The notes under the pieces are model-generated. The model was not told where the DNA came from and made no database searches. It saw nothing but the letters and a program-made list of their open reading frames with translations. A stretch of 64,000 nt of DNA, taken from Dipetalonema caudispina (taxonomy: Eukaryota > Nematoda > Chromadorea > Rhabditida > Onchocercidae). A program made the position numbers and the translations under genes. Position 1 is the stretch's first letter; the number at the start of each line of letters is the position of its first letter. This document shows positions 1-13,000 of the stretch, in pieces. The DNA is taken from contig JABVXV010000033.1 in NCBI GenBank assembly GCA_013365325.1, forward strand, positions 248,001-312,000, read 5' to 3'.

Positions 1-203
1 GTATCTTTCTTCACTGGTTAAATACTTTTTTGGTAACGTTCTGCTCGGATTTCTTTGAAAGCTTTGAGCTGTTATGATATCGGAAAGTTATCCTATAATA
101 TCTTCGTATGTGACATATATCAGATTTTTGATGATGAACCAATAAAGTATGTTTGCTTACTAATTTTCAAAATGAAATAAAAAAAAAGAAATTCTCATTT
201 CAG

Positions 204-423
204 GACTGGTTATTTGCATGCAATTTGCATTACATGCATGCATACCGAATGGAAATGTCCCGGTTGCGGTAACAGTGGATGGTTTCTTGGTTCAGCGTTA
301 ATCGTAGGAACACTGTACACCTACGACGTTTTATCAAGTACCACTTGCTGTATACCAGTTTGCAGACATTGTCGTGCACTCTCTCTCTTATATGTACATG
401 ATGCACAAAAGAATATAATATAG
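204..423 (+). CDS. Last exon of a cysteine-rich, possibly Headcase-like protein (partial)
   Basis: An acceptor (cag at 201-203, after an A/T-rich tract) opens an exon that reads without stops to TAG at 421-423. The first base completes a codon from an upstream exon outside the window. The 72-residue tail carries two cysteine pairs, CPGCG and, 30 residues on, CRHC, plus a CC doublet, around the segment GSALIVGTLYTYDVLSST. This looks like a zinc-binding C-terminus. The block 'G(S/T)xLxxGTxYxYDxxxxxxCC' followed by CxxC recalls the Headcase (HECA) family from memory, so the family name is tentative. Base composition is clearly less AT-rich than the flanks, which supports real coding sequence. 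Only the 3' end of the gene is here; the preceding 200 bases read as intron. AATAAA motifs occur further downstream, for example near 948 and 1471. Confidence 0.6.
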
Positions 424-3009
424 TATTAGGAGCAGGATAAAACAATATTTTGTTATGTCTTATTATTTGTATGTTTGGATTCTTATGTTTTGCCCTTCTA
501 AATATCCTTTAAGTGATAGTAAGTTTGGGATTCTGAATCTTGTAGTGAATTCTAGTCCGGTTATTTTTCTGGGTAAAATTTCTGATTTCTTTTCTTTTTT
601 TTTTTTTTTTCTATTTAAGGAAATTTCATGTGGACTAAATGAAACTTTATCATAAACCTGCTAGAAACATAGATAAGGAGTAACCATTAATTGAGGAGCG
701 TTGAGAAGTCATTATAATGAATTGTTGAATGAATTAAAGGTCGTTTTTTAAATTAAAGAATACTGTATCGATTATTACTGGCAGTTTTCCGGTCGCTGTA
801 TTATTTTTAATCGTTGAAATACTGCAAACACCTATTATTTTTTTCAAAAAAAAAAAAGAAAGGACGGCGGTTTCTGTAATTACTTTTGTCCACAGTATAC
901 AGGTAATGAAATGAAAGGTTTGAGAAATTAAATTTTACGGATATGTATAAAATAAAACCTTATCAAGCATACCTCGTTAACTTTATCTACCTCGAATTGT
1001 AATTTATGTTATGATTTTCTCAATATTACTTGTACTATTTTTGAGATATTTAATTCCTAACAAAATGTTTCCTGAATAGTTCACCCATCATTTCATCGTT
1101 CCCTGATTTCTTCTTTTTTTTTTTCTTTATCAACTAAAACGGCAGGAATTGATTCACACTGTACTTCTTAATTCCTACTCTTAAATTCAGTATTTGCTTT
1201 TTTCTTGTATACACATCAAATATTTTCACTTATTTTTTTTTTTTTTTTTTTGCACATATTAATTGTATATCAAAAAAGTATTACTATATGTTGCCAGTGA
1301 TTCAATTTTCTGTACAACCGTTTTTAAGAGCACAAGTATCATTACTGCTTTTGCACATTTAAAAAGAAGAAAAAAAAAAAAAAAAAAGCAATATGTAGGA
1401 GCAGATGTAAATATTTTATTTCGAATAAATCGAAGTGATTGGTGTACCATGAATTGTATTATCTATTTTGCAATAAAGTTGCAGTTGTCACACATCTAGT
1501 AGTTAGCAGGATTAGCCGATCGTGTTATTGGAGAAATTAAACAAGATTGTCTCCCTAATAGTTTATTATATTCTTTTAACTCGAATTCATTCATAAAATG
1601 AATTCGTAAAGAGTAATTATCCATCGATCGGATTTGATTTTATTGATTTCATATTGATGTTAAGGTGAAGTTCATCGATAGTGGTACAAATGAATTGAGT
1701 TAATCAAGGTGAACCTTAATTATATGTGAAATATTTTTACTAATCTACTAATACTGAAAAAAAAGATATTTGGAATTAATAAACTACAAAGCAGATTCGA
1801 GAAAGTTTTATTCTTGCTACGCTAACGATATTCCCTGCCTGAATCAATCATGAATTTTACAAAAACCTGATAAGAAGTAATCATCCTATCGAAAGATATT
1901 ACAGAAAGAGATGAGTGACCTTTCTCTAATTTAATCAAAAAATCTTTAATTCATTCAATTAAAGAAAGGTCAGCCATTAAAATTGATGACTATCGTACTG
2001 TACCATTTCTTACAGTCATACTGTCATCATATTATTCCAAATCATTAACATATTGCAAGTATCGATCATTTCTTTTCAAAAAAAAGAAATGAGATTGACG
2101 ATGTTTGCAATTACTTTTTCTTATAATTTATGAAAGATCAAACATCAATAAGTACTGTGACATTCAATTTAAATGCTGCAAATATTTGTATTTTTTTTTG
2201 GTATAAATATAAAATTATGCTTATTTCTTCAAATTATTACATTTTTTTTTTTAATATTTATATTTATTAATTCTAAACAAAAAAAAAAAAAGAAAAAAAA
2301 GCGAAAAACACACACATACATACACACACACATACACACACACACACACACATACACACACACACACACACAATTTCATGTTTTGTTTCATTTCAAATCA
2401 TTCCCGAAACTAATTATTATTGTCATATTTCAATAACATTTAAAAATATTTATAAAGAATATATGTATGTAAGAAGTTCGATAAATTATTAATTGATTAA
2501 GTTAATTTAAAATGTTTGATAAAATTATCATATCCATTGTTGATAAGATTAGTATTGTAAATTTAAACATTGTACTATCATGAAAAATATTTTATTGAAT
2601 GTTTTAGTTGTGTAAATTCTGTTGAAATACAAGGGAAATTTACATTATGCAAGGATTACAGTAAGCCGGCACTTTTTCTATAATGTTTATGATAATGTAT
2701 GTTTTATAATGGATATTTATAATTTTAAAATTGTAAAATTTCAGAATAAAAAGTAAATCCCTTAAAATAACCTTATTTATTTGAACTTGAATAACTGATT
2801 ACTTTTTATATGAGAATTATTTGCCATCTTAATTTTCTATTATTACTTTCCCCCAATATTTTTCCATTCTTTTTTTTTTTTTTTTTGCTTCAAATTATTT
2901 CACAAATAAATCAATAATTCTATAATTTAATTTAAAAAATTTTCTGCTCAAAAGAGTATCAACCAATACTATTTTATGCTGGATCATTTTTCTCTTTTCA
3001 GGGCACTTA
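424..3009. other. Intergenic/3' UTR region, AT-rich, no gene seen
   Basis: This stretch holds poly-T and poly-A runs, AATAAA motifs near 948 and 1471 that could end the upstream gene, a CA microsatellite, and several small inverted repeats (582-606, 1916-1972). The short ORFs here are homopolymer-driven and have no protein character. Confidence 0.6.
2308..2372. repeat. CA dinucleotide microsatellite
   Basis: About 65 bases of (CA)n interrupted by CATA units, directly after a long A-rich run. Confidence 0.9.
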
Positions 3010-3201
3010 CTATAGTTTTCGGTTATAAACTTTGACCTCTTTGACAATGTAATCGAAGAAGATGTTGTATGTGATGATACCTAAGTAGGCTTGTGTTGCA
3101 CCTGAATAGCCGTAGAGGAACAATCGTATCGGATCAGATTCATGAAATAAGGAAAGAATTAAGAAGGTTAGGAGGATAAGCAGTTCGTGGCCGATGTCCT
3201 G
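3010..3201 (-). CDS. Terminal exon of an unrecognised membrane protein (partial)
   Basis: Reading the minus strand, an acceptor (ctcag, or three bases later cag) is followed by 63 sense codons and TAG ending at 3010. The peptide begins QDIGHELL and ends KEVKVYNRKL. It contains two hydrophobic stretches, LLILLTFLILSLF and LFLYGYSGATQAYLGIITYN, followed by a charged tail, which suggests the C-terminal membrane part of a multi-pass protein ending in the cytosol. GC content is far above the neighbouring DNA and third positions vary freely, both marks of coding sequence. No family was recognised. Upstream exons should lie at higher coordinates on the minus strand, but none could be placed with confidence between 3.2 and 10 kb. 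It could instead be the last relic of a decayed gene. A weak possible partner exon lies near 3430-3530. Confidence 0.55.
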   Translation of the reverse strand, partial: QDIGHELLILLTFLILSLFHESDPIRLFLYGYSGATQAYLGIITYNIFFDYIVKEVKVYNRKL

Positions 3202-3784
3202 CTGAGATCTTCATGTAATCACCTTTCACCTTTTAATCCCTCATCATTATAATGTTTGCCTGTCAACCAGTAGCAAATAATTTGTCACAACTTCATCCAT
3301 ATCATTATTATCTCACTCATATATTAAACATATTCAATAAACTTTTTGTGAACTGCTTTGGTGAATTTTAATTTTTCGTTAAAAATTCAAAAATCAAAAT
3401 TTTTCCACTATTATATTATAGACCAGCAAATATTTTCAGGATAGTGAACGGAACGATACGATGAATTTTTCTTTTTTTGTTTACGACATGGATGTAAATA
3501 CGACAGTACTTTGGAATTTCTGAATTCTATATTTTCTACAAATTATTGATGATGATCTGATCAGGAAGAAAGGGATAAGCTAAATATTTGATTGTTAAAG
3601 CTAATAGAAGAAGATATACAAGCACATGCATATCTTTATAGAAAAACTTAGTTTATACTTTCAAATGATCAATTATGTAACTTAGTAGTCTCAAGCTTAA
3701 GCTAAAGGAAAGTTATCTGTAGCCTCAGTACCATAGAATTTTAACTAAAAGAAAATGTCACTTAATGTCAAAAAAATATCTGTT

Positions 3785-3863
3785 CACGTGAGCAAGTTTA
3801 ACGTTTAATAAAATAAAGCAGATGAAACGTCAACTTTTCACGTGTGTGTTACGTCTATCACGT
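3785..3863. promoter_or_regulatory. Cluster of six ACGT-core motifs
   Basis: Six ACGT cores (3786, 3802, 3827, 3840, 3851, 3860) fall in 78 bases, two of them inside CACGTG E-boxes. Base composition predicts roughly one per few hundred bases. CACGTG and ACGT are typical bHLH and bZIP binding cores; a regulatory role is inferred. Confidence 0.3.
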
Positions 3864-6800
3864 ATTAAATCGTCGTGATATTTTATCTTTTCCCTATCAC
3901 TCTTAAATATCTTCTCTACATTTATATTTCTCACATGAATTTCACCAATCCATTCAGATGATATTCTTCCGTTCTCAATAATGTTTACCAATGTTTACTG
4001 TATGTGTTGGCTAGTTGTCCACTTTGAAAAGATGGTATCCATTAATATTTGATATTAGAACAATAGGATTTACATGTTTGTGGACAGTGTGCCAATAAAT
4101 AAACATGGTAGTAATCCTGATGTGATGCTTAAGTAAATACATGGATAAATGAGAGTTTTTTTTTTTTTTTTTATTTTTTCCTCCAAAAAATGAATGAAGT
4201 GATGCATGCAAAATAATTTGCACTTGCAAATTATCGTGCTAAATATAGAGATTGCATGTATTGCATGATCATTAAAGGATGTATTTGAGTTAACAAGAAA
4301 ATCAACTTGTGAAAATGTACGGCAACAATGCAGAATGAAGAAGCGAATTATTGCAAGGTTAACTTGATCGTTGAACTATCTATCCGTTGTTATCTGTTGT
4401 TGTAAGTAAAAAAATTTATCATAATTTATTGAAAGTTTTCAAAATATTCCAAAAATAGGATTTTAATGACATTCTTTCGAAATTTTTCATCCATCAGCTG
4501 AAATAACCATCAAATGAAACAAATATTTCGGAAGCAGTGAATAAAATATATTAGAGAGATAATATAATAATAATTAAGACATTCGAAATTGTCAAATGTT
4601 TACCAAGATGAAAAGATCAGAATTTTTATTTTAGGATTTGATATAATTTTAATAGAAAAGAAAAAAAAAATGTATGAATTAATGTAAAATTAGTGCATTT
4701 CAAGAAAATTGCTGATAAAGTTTAGCATAATTAAATTATACGAGAATTCTGAATTTCAATGATGATCAACGAAGAAATGATCAGAAAAATTTTATTTGGC
4801 GCCATATAGTAAAATCATCTACATCACGACCCCATTTTTGTTTTTTTTTTTTTTTTTAAACTTTCTTGTAAGGTGAATTGTTGATGATAGAATGGTATTA
4901 ATGTTTATATTAGCCAATCTGGAGCTTTTTTCAATTCACACTATTTTTGTTGCGTATTTTTGTGAGATTTCGAGACGATAAGCATCCACCAGGTGACTGA
5001 CGCCAGCTTATTCCTTTTCATTGTTGCTTCTGTGAAACCAAAAAATCTTTTTTCTTATTCTATTCGCATGAAAAAAAAAAAAAAAAAACCGTTTTCCTAT
5101 TCTTATCATATATTATTTTTTTTTGAATTTTTGATTTCTTTTGATATCAAAATAAAATTATTAATACTTTTGTAGAACATTTTATTCATAAACGAAAACA
5201 ATTATGCTTATTAAAAAAAAAGAAAAAATTAGATAAAAATGAATTCATTTTCATTTGTGGAATTAAAGAAACTAATTTTTGACTTTAAAATATTTTGGAT
5301 TTAAAGAGAATTTTTGAATAATACTTTTACACATTATAAATATATTCCATAATTGATTCATATTAATTAGATGTCAATTTGAAATTGATCAGTTAAACAA
5401 AAATGATCTATCTTATAACAAAATTAAAAACACATTCTGATAATTTCAAATCAGAAAAAAAAAAAATTACAAACATATTTCTTATCATTCATTAATTGAA
5501 CAAATAATTGTTTCGTTTTTTTTTTCAATGATTTTATTTTTTTTAAAGGTAGAATAAATTTTGAAATTTCAATCCTTTGCTAAAATTGACAATTATCATT
5601 TTCAAACTGTTAACTCATTTATAACAATATGAATGATTTGTTATTATTCCCTTTAATGAGAATAATTACCATAATAACAAATGAAAATTTGAATTATGAG
5701 CTATTGGACAGGTGGAAAAGGTTGTTTTTAGATTTTGTAAGGAAACGATGTGGAAAGGAGGACATCATATCCTTGAGAAGTCAATGTTCATGCCATTTTA
5801 TTTTAGGGGTCCCATTTTTCGCTTTTCTCTTCCATCTCCATCATCACCATCACCTCACCTCATCATCATCATCCATTAATAATCATTCATGCGCGAAAAT
5901 TTGAGCAATATTAATAATAATTGGATGGGAAGAGGTAGGTAGGTAGATAGGTAGGCAAGACAAGGCATAATCTATGCATATCCTTCTTATTCATCAGCTG
6001 ATACATACTACTTATACTAATTAGCTGTTGAATGATGTGCGCAACTATTTCAATAGATTTACTGCATTGAAGTGAACCAATCATTTTACATGTACAATAT
6101 CATCCATTATTATCATATATTGTTTCATTCTTTTACTAATATAAATGATATGATAATTTAGCACCATAATATTTTATCATTTTATTTCAAAAAAAAAAAA
6201 AAAAAACTTTCTATAATTTGAAATTTTTAACATTAATTTGCTAGTTAGCATTTGGCAAATAGCACTTACTATCTGTACCAAATGATGTGTAATAATTAAT
6301 TACCTATATCAATGTTCAAAAAAAGAAAAGTATTTTCAAACAGTATGATAAAATAAACTTTTCATTATGATTTACTATCACTAACATTAATGTCATCTAT
6401 TAATAATTATGGTTATCTCAGCTGCTACAGTTATCATTAATTTTAAATTAACAATATGATGTACATTATTACCAACATTAATATAATTGCTATTAATATC
6501 ATGATTATCATTGTTGTTATTTTTATTGTTATCACAACGAATAAAATTGCATGATCGTTCAAGTATTTCATTTGTGATAAATGATAAATGATATATGAAA
6601 TTATAGGTAACATTATTGAATTGCTATTTTAAGTTAACAGAAATTTGTAAAAGCAAAAAAAAAAAGAAAAAAAAAGCATTTAAAACACAAATACTATCAA
6701 TTCGATAGCTAAAACTGTTAAGTAATCAAAATACTATTGACTCATAAAATTAAATTTAAACTGATTATTATGCTTACTGCAATCTTCATTTCTTATTTGC

Positions 6801-9313
6801 ATACTTTATTTGTCACATATTGTAACAAACAGCCAAATATGTCTTAAGTTTTATTATATGTTTGTATTAAAATAAAAATTTTTTAGAGAAAAAAAAAAAA
6901 AGTAATATAAAAATAAATAAATGAACAAATATTTCGATACATTTACTCATTTTTCCTTGTATAATTTTATTGAACGATAAATGAAAAAATCAATTGGTTA
7001 GTGAAATTTATGAATGAGAAAAAGTATTATTTATAGGTGTATCAATTTTTTTTTTTTTTTTTCTTTTTTCTTTTATAAATTACAACAACAGATAATATTC
7101 ATTGCTAGGAGAAGGTTGTCATGCAATAATACTGATGACATTCTGCAAAATTCAATGTCCTTTTTGAAATTATCATTGGACTAAAGCTTTCCTACAAGTT
7201 ACAACAATTATTTAGAGTAGAAATTTTGTTCCAATTTAAAATGGCAAAAATTTCGAATGGAATTTGATGTTTTATTTTGATTCATTTTTCAATTTGAATT
7301 AAATTTAATTCTCAGTAAAAGTTTGTTTTAAACGTACTAAGTAATTGTTAAGTAATAGAAACAATACTGAATATACTTGATATGCACTTCAAAATACAAA
7401 GCGCATTTAAAAAGTGTCGGAAAATTTTATTCGACGAATTTGCATCGAACATTAATTAGAGACTTAATTAGTGATAGATCATTCGGAAATGGTTATGGGA
7501 AAGATGAAATGAAAGACTATCTCTATTGCTCACTTATATCTCTTAGAAAGAATTTCATCGGTTTGAATTTAGACTTACACTTCTGAAACAGAAAATTTCA
7601 TTCAGTACTTATAAAAAAGTTTTAATTTCAACATCATTACGCTAAAGTAACAAATTAGCTTCATGAATTCAAAGCTATTAAGATGGAATGATATGTCTAA
7701 CTTCGCTATTTCAAGCTCGCATAATCCAACATTTATTTGAAATGCTTTAATTAATTAACGACCAAAACTTACAGCTTAATTAGTCGTTTAAATCCATATT
7801 CCATCATGTTTTAACTTTGCCTACAAAATTTCCAAATTATAAAAATGATTGATAAGATATAAGGAAGTGATGTGTAATTTCACTCTTTCAATATTTCATT
7901 GAAACTTTATTCTTTAAATGAGTTATCAGTCCGAAATCATTCAATATAAGTAAAGAAGATAAAGATAAACGAAACATGAATATCTCTTCATCTTCTCCGA
8001 TCGGTTGATGTAAAAATGAAATAGGTTTCGTTTCTTTTAATTATGACTAATTAAAAAGAATCTCTGATAATATTGATCAGTTCTTAAAAAAATTTTTCTT
8101 CACAACTCATAACTTTTCCTATACGGATACTACTAAAAATTGATGAAATATTTCGTTTGCATGTTTTGATGAAATTTCATGTCGAAATTTATCGAAATTA
8201 TGCCAAATCTTCTTTTTCTTTCCAATTTTTGTCACCAACACTATGTGAAGTTATAAGTAGTAGAAAGATCATTTTATCATTTAATTCAATGAAAAGTCAT
8301 TTTCTAAGAGGTATAATTTGTATTGAAGAAAGTATCATATGAATGATAAAAGATTCAAAATGATTACATTATTCAAATTAATCTTCACATAGCTTTATCA
8401 TTAAAACTATTCATGTTGATGTGATAAACTGATTTAAACAAATAACCTATCTTCCAAACATTCTGTTTCATGATTTTCTAATCAACAACAAATCTTACTT
8501 TATTTGACCTTTTGCCGTTTTTGATAATAACACAATCTCTTCTTCAATTCATTCCATTAATATCAGTAATCTAAAAATATTCTACTCTATTCATTATTTA
8601 AATAGATTGATAAATAAGTCATACATTTGAAATCTTTCAAGTTGGCACAAAATTTCATTCTCATAAAAATCTCTTAATTAAAAGTAACATTTCTCATCAT
8701 TCTTATCATATCAATGATATCGTTAAGGAAATGATAGGAAAGCTTATTTCAAAATTTTTCTTTTCTATACTAATAGTATTATTAAATTTCTACAAGACAA
8801 GTGTCACATTATAGCACTCAATATATACATATCCTAAAAATGAATGATAGTCGCAACCTTCATCATTATTGTTTGTCGCTGTTGCTGTCGCAATCATCAT
8901 CGTTAACGATGGATAGCGTCGCGTTCTTTCGTCTTCATCACAAATCATTTAGTGGGAGGAGTGAAATGATGTAGAGCATAGAACAAGAAGCTAAATGATC
9001 CTTCCTATTTGCCTAACTATCTAACTACCGTATCCTGCCACAACCCGATCAAGGGGTGGGATTTCGGAAAAAAGGAATTGAATGGAATGGAATGAAATGG
9101 ATGGTGGACATGATGGCTTCTTCTTCTTCTTCTTCTACTTCCTCGTCTTCTTCTTCTTCATCTTTCACAGATTCCGATTTCTTCTTCATGTTGTTAATGC
9201 TCTTACAATTATTGCTTATTGGCATAAGTTATGCATTTAAATTTTTGAAATTATTCATTTTATGATTTAGTATTTTATTTTAACAAAATCTATGTGTTCT
9301 ATCTTCTGTCTCC

Positions 9314-9335
9314 GTGTGTGTGTGTGTGTGTGTGT
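9314..9335. repeat. GT microsatellite
   Basis: Eleven uninterrupted GT units. Confidence 0.85.
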
Positions 9336-10097
9336 TTTTGTTTGAATTTCTAACTTAATATTTATATTATTTGGTAATGAAAAATGATTTTTTCAATATA
9401 AATTTTTGTAAAACTTTTTCCAGAAATTTTTGCAAATTAAAAATTATAATAATTTTCTTCATGAAATTTTGGATTGCTTACGATTAAAATTACGTGATCT
9501 GTTGTGGGAAAAAAAAAGGGTTGAATCATCATTCATAACTATTGCTTTTCAAATAGATTTGAGATTGTTAGAATTGAAATTATTTTCGATTTTTCCACCT
9601 TCAATTATCTCATTACCTTTGTTTGACCCTGCCCTGCTATTAAGTTATGTAAAAAAAAAAAGTACAGATACGTTGTATTTTTTTTTTTTTCGCAGGATGT
9701 AACACATCTTTATTTCAATGTTTTTAAAAGGTTCTAAATTTCATGTTTAAAAATTTTAATTCCAGGTTGATACCATCAACAACTGATAATAATCTTGGGG
9801 TGAAATAAATACGAGAAGTACACTATTGACGCAAATCAGTGAGAAATTTTCTGAGCTCATAATTTATTCACTTACGGGATCTTTCAATAATTTTATTTAT
9901 CTAATCTATTACACTATTTTATTCTGAAATTTCTATCTAACTACTCTTACTTCTTGTCGTAAATTTATTCATTCTGAACTTTTTCATCATTTGATATCTG
10001 TTAGCGGAAACAAAGATATAAAGCGGTGATAGTTGAATTGAAGCAAACTGGCCACAAATTTAATTGCCTTTCGTGGTGTTTTTAAACGTTATAACAG

Positions 10098-13000
10098 TTA
10101 TCAACATCACCAACAACTTGAACAAAGTATCAGAATAACGCAACCACAAAAAGCACTGCATCAGTTACAGCAATTACAACAAGGAGCTACTGTAGGCGGT
10201 AATAGTCGTAACAGTAGCAGTAACAGTAAAAATATTAATAATACTAACAGTAGTAGCAGTAGTAGTAGCAGTAGTAGTAGTAGTAGTAGTGGTAGTAGTA
10301 CTAGTAGTAGTGGTGGTGGTGGTGGCGGTGGCGGTGGTGGCGGTGGTGGTGGTGGTGGTGGCAATAATAGTGCTGGCCACTCGGGCTTCACTTCTGGCTC
10401 GAGTGGTAAAGAGACACCTACAACTTCTTCTGCTGTCGTAACGACAACTCCTGATATTGGTTATTCGGGCTGTATCATGTATGATCAACATCCATCTATT
10501 GCTGATTCTTATTCATTGGTTGTCACCACATCAGCTGACACTAATAATATCAGTAATGGTGGTGCAACAATTGGTAAGATCGACAACGAAATAGAAACTC
10601 AATTAAGTTAGTTTCTCTTGAAATTTCACTCTTTATTTTATTCCATATTTTCATATCGAAACTAATCTTATCTTTCTCATAAATTCGATAATCAGCTAAT
10701 ATTTTCTGAAATTTATCAACATTTTCGATTTGCAACTTATTCCGATTTAAATTCAATTTGTAAACCAAACATGACAGCTTTCTGAAACTAGCTTATTATG
10801 CTAATCACTAAAAACAGTTTGTTTATCTCGAGTTATCAAAATGGGATCGAGGATTACCTGAAGTTTTATGACCTGTACATGAATTTATAAAATTTACTGG
10901 ATATGGCACCAAATTTGGATCTTATATTTTCTTCTAATAAATAATATTAATCAGCAAATATTACACTTCCAAGATTTAAATATCAAAATTTCGACATTTA
11001 ACTCTATGAAGAGAAATGCATTTTTGCTTGTGGTTTTCGAAAAGTTTGAAAGTTTTTTATATAGAAGATAAAGGTGAAAATATCTACGTGGTGTTGATTT
11101 CCAAATATCTTTTAGATTCAACATTTTTATTACTTTCTTATATTCAAAGATTGATAGAACCTTTTTATATTAAAGTTTTATTGGAAATGATTTTTTTTTT
11201 TTGAAAAGCAAAATTGGAAATTTTCAGAGCTTTTCAAACTGATTCTTTGCCATAGTCATACTTTTCTGTCTTTATCATTTCTTCTTTGCAAAAAAAAAAA
11301 AAAAAAAAACATTTTCACTTCAAAACAAAATTTGTTCAACATCAGTTGACGTCAGCTTCTTCCGCAATTCTAATTTCACCACATTCGATTTCGGCTCCTT
11401 CTTTCACTTATCAAGCTACTGATCTGGAAAAAAAATATAGCTTTTTGTAAACAATGAAACATTGAAACATTGAAATTTTTTTTTAAAAACTTTTTTTGAT
11501 TTAATTTTTTTCATTTTTTATTAAAATGAAAGAGCGAACAGAAAGTAGACTTTTGAGATGCTTCGAAAATTCAACAGTTCATCCAAAAAAAAAGAAAAAA
11601 AAAAGCTCTAATAGAGAAAAGAGAAAGAGAATAAAATTTAAAATCAGTATTTTTCGATTTCTTTTTTTTTTTTTTTTAACTGATTGAAATAGATTAAAGT
11701 GAAATTTTAGAGTATCGTGTACTAAGTAAAACTTTGATTTCCCCAATGTATCATTTCATACCTTCTTTTAAGCGATAGAGAAAGAGAGAGGAAAGAGAAA
11801 AGCATAAAATGCATCAAATAGGAGGACAATTGCTCTCAGATACGACAACCAAACTTTACCATTTTGACCGTCCATTCTATATCGCTTTAATCGAGCCAAT
11901 ATTTGCATAATTACTTATGTTCAATGTTAGGGTACATGTAGTATGAATGGAAATTCTGGAATAGTATAACTTTCTTTTTATTCGTACTTCATTGATTCAT
12001 ATTATTTTCAACTTGACAGCTAAAAAATTTGATTAATTTGACAGTATAAGTCAATTTCTTCTCACTTTCATCCTACGATAATCTTATAAAACTAACACTC
12101 TGAAATTATGCAATAACGTTGCGGAAATTGTTCATCTACCATACAATTTCATAGATTTATCATATGATAAACTTTGTCTTACTAAATTGTAAAGAATTGG
12201 TTATTTTATGTACCCTAAAAGATTTAACTATTAGATATCAAAATCTATTTAATAAAAATATAATAAGTTTTTGATTCGGCTAATTTTGTGTATAGTGAAA
12301 AGACAGAGCTGATAATCGAATGTAATATTTTAGAAGGTCATTTAAAGCCCATTAAAAATAGCTCTCAAAAGTGGCATTTTAGTCTTGGCCAATAATTTTA
12401 GAAAGACATCTGGTTCCAGCCTTGACTGATTTATGGAACTGTTAATTAGGGTTTTAGATTCACTAACTTCTACCGTTCGCATCAAAACCCTTAAATTGTA
12501 GTTTGAAATTGGTCTTTCGAATGTATTGTTTGAAAAAGGCAATAAATTTTCAGTTTTAATGTAATTCATTTCATTGTTATCATTGAGAATCATACATATA
12601 TATATTCTTTTTCTTTTTTTTTTTTTTTTTTGATACTATAATTTGAATCATTTGCTATATTTTCGATATCTTTTGAAGGAAGGAGCAGTACTGAAATATT
12701 ACAATTGTATATTTTCAATTATTTCATCTTCCTGAATATCACTACTATACTTCAAGCACAGTTTCATCATTTTAAAATATTTTGAAAATCATTTTTAGGG
12801 GTCAGATAGATGACATTTTGCTTTACTATTGCGTAATACTACATTTGTTGCATGATACAGTTATCTTGATTGGTTTTATTTATCTCTTATCAATCAAAAG
12901 AATTAAAATTATCTTCTATCAAAATTATCAGCAAAATCATTAGTTAAAAGCTAAAATTATAGATTAAAATGATGAGTTAGTTGAAAAATCCAACAGCTAC

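Larger units (their letters stand above)
3202..10097. other. Long non-coding region upstream of the Islet gene
   Basis: Very AT-rich, with many A/T runs. It has a TTC trinucleotide run (9118-9160), a GT microsatellite (9314-9335), and a less AT-rich stretch at about 8880-9060 that could be promoter DNA. The missing first exon of the downstream LIM-homeobox gene and upstream exons of the 3010-3201 gene may be hidden here, but none could be supported. Confidence 0.5.

Noticed and set aside
3430..3530. Minus-strand frame IPKYCRIYIHVVNKKRK after an acceptor-like site
   Set aside because: Tempting partner for the 3010-3201 exon, but the phase of its possible donor does not match.
10161..10491. 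Long minus-strand ORFs opposite the Ser/Gly repeat
   Set aside because: Shadows of the trinucleotide repeat; the plus strand has the Islet frame with splice donor.
12342..12593. 84-codon minus-strand ORF in Islet intron 1
   Set aside because: Somewhat protein-like, but no domain, no splice partner and similar lengths arise by chance among the noise ORFs here.
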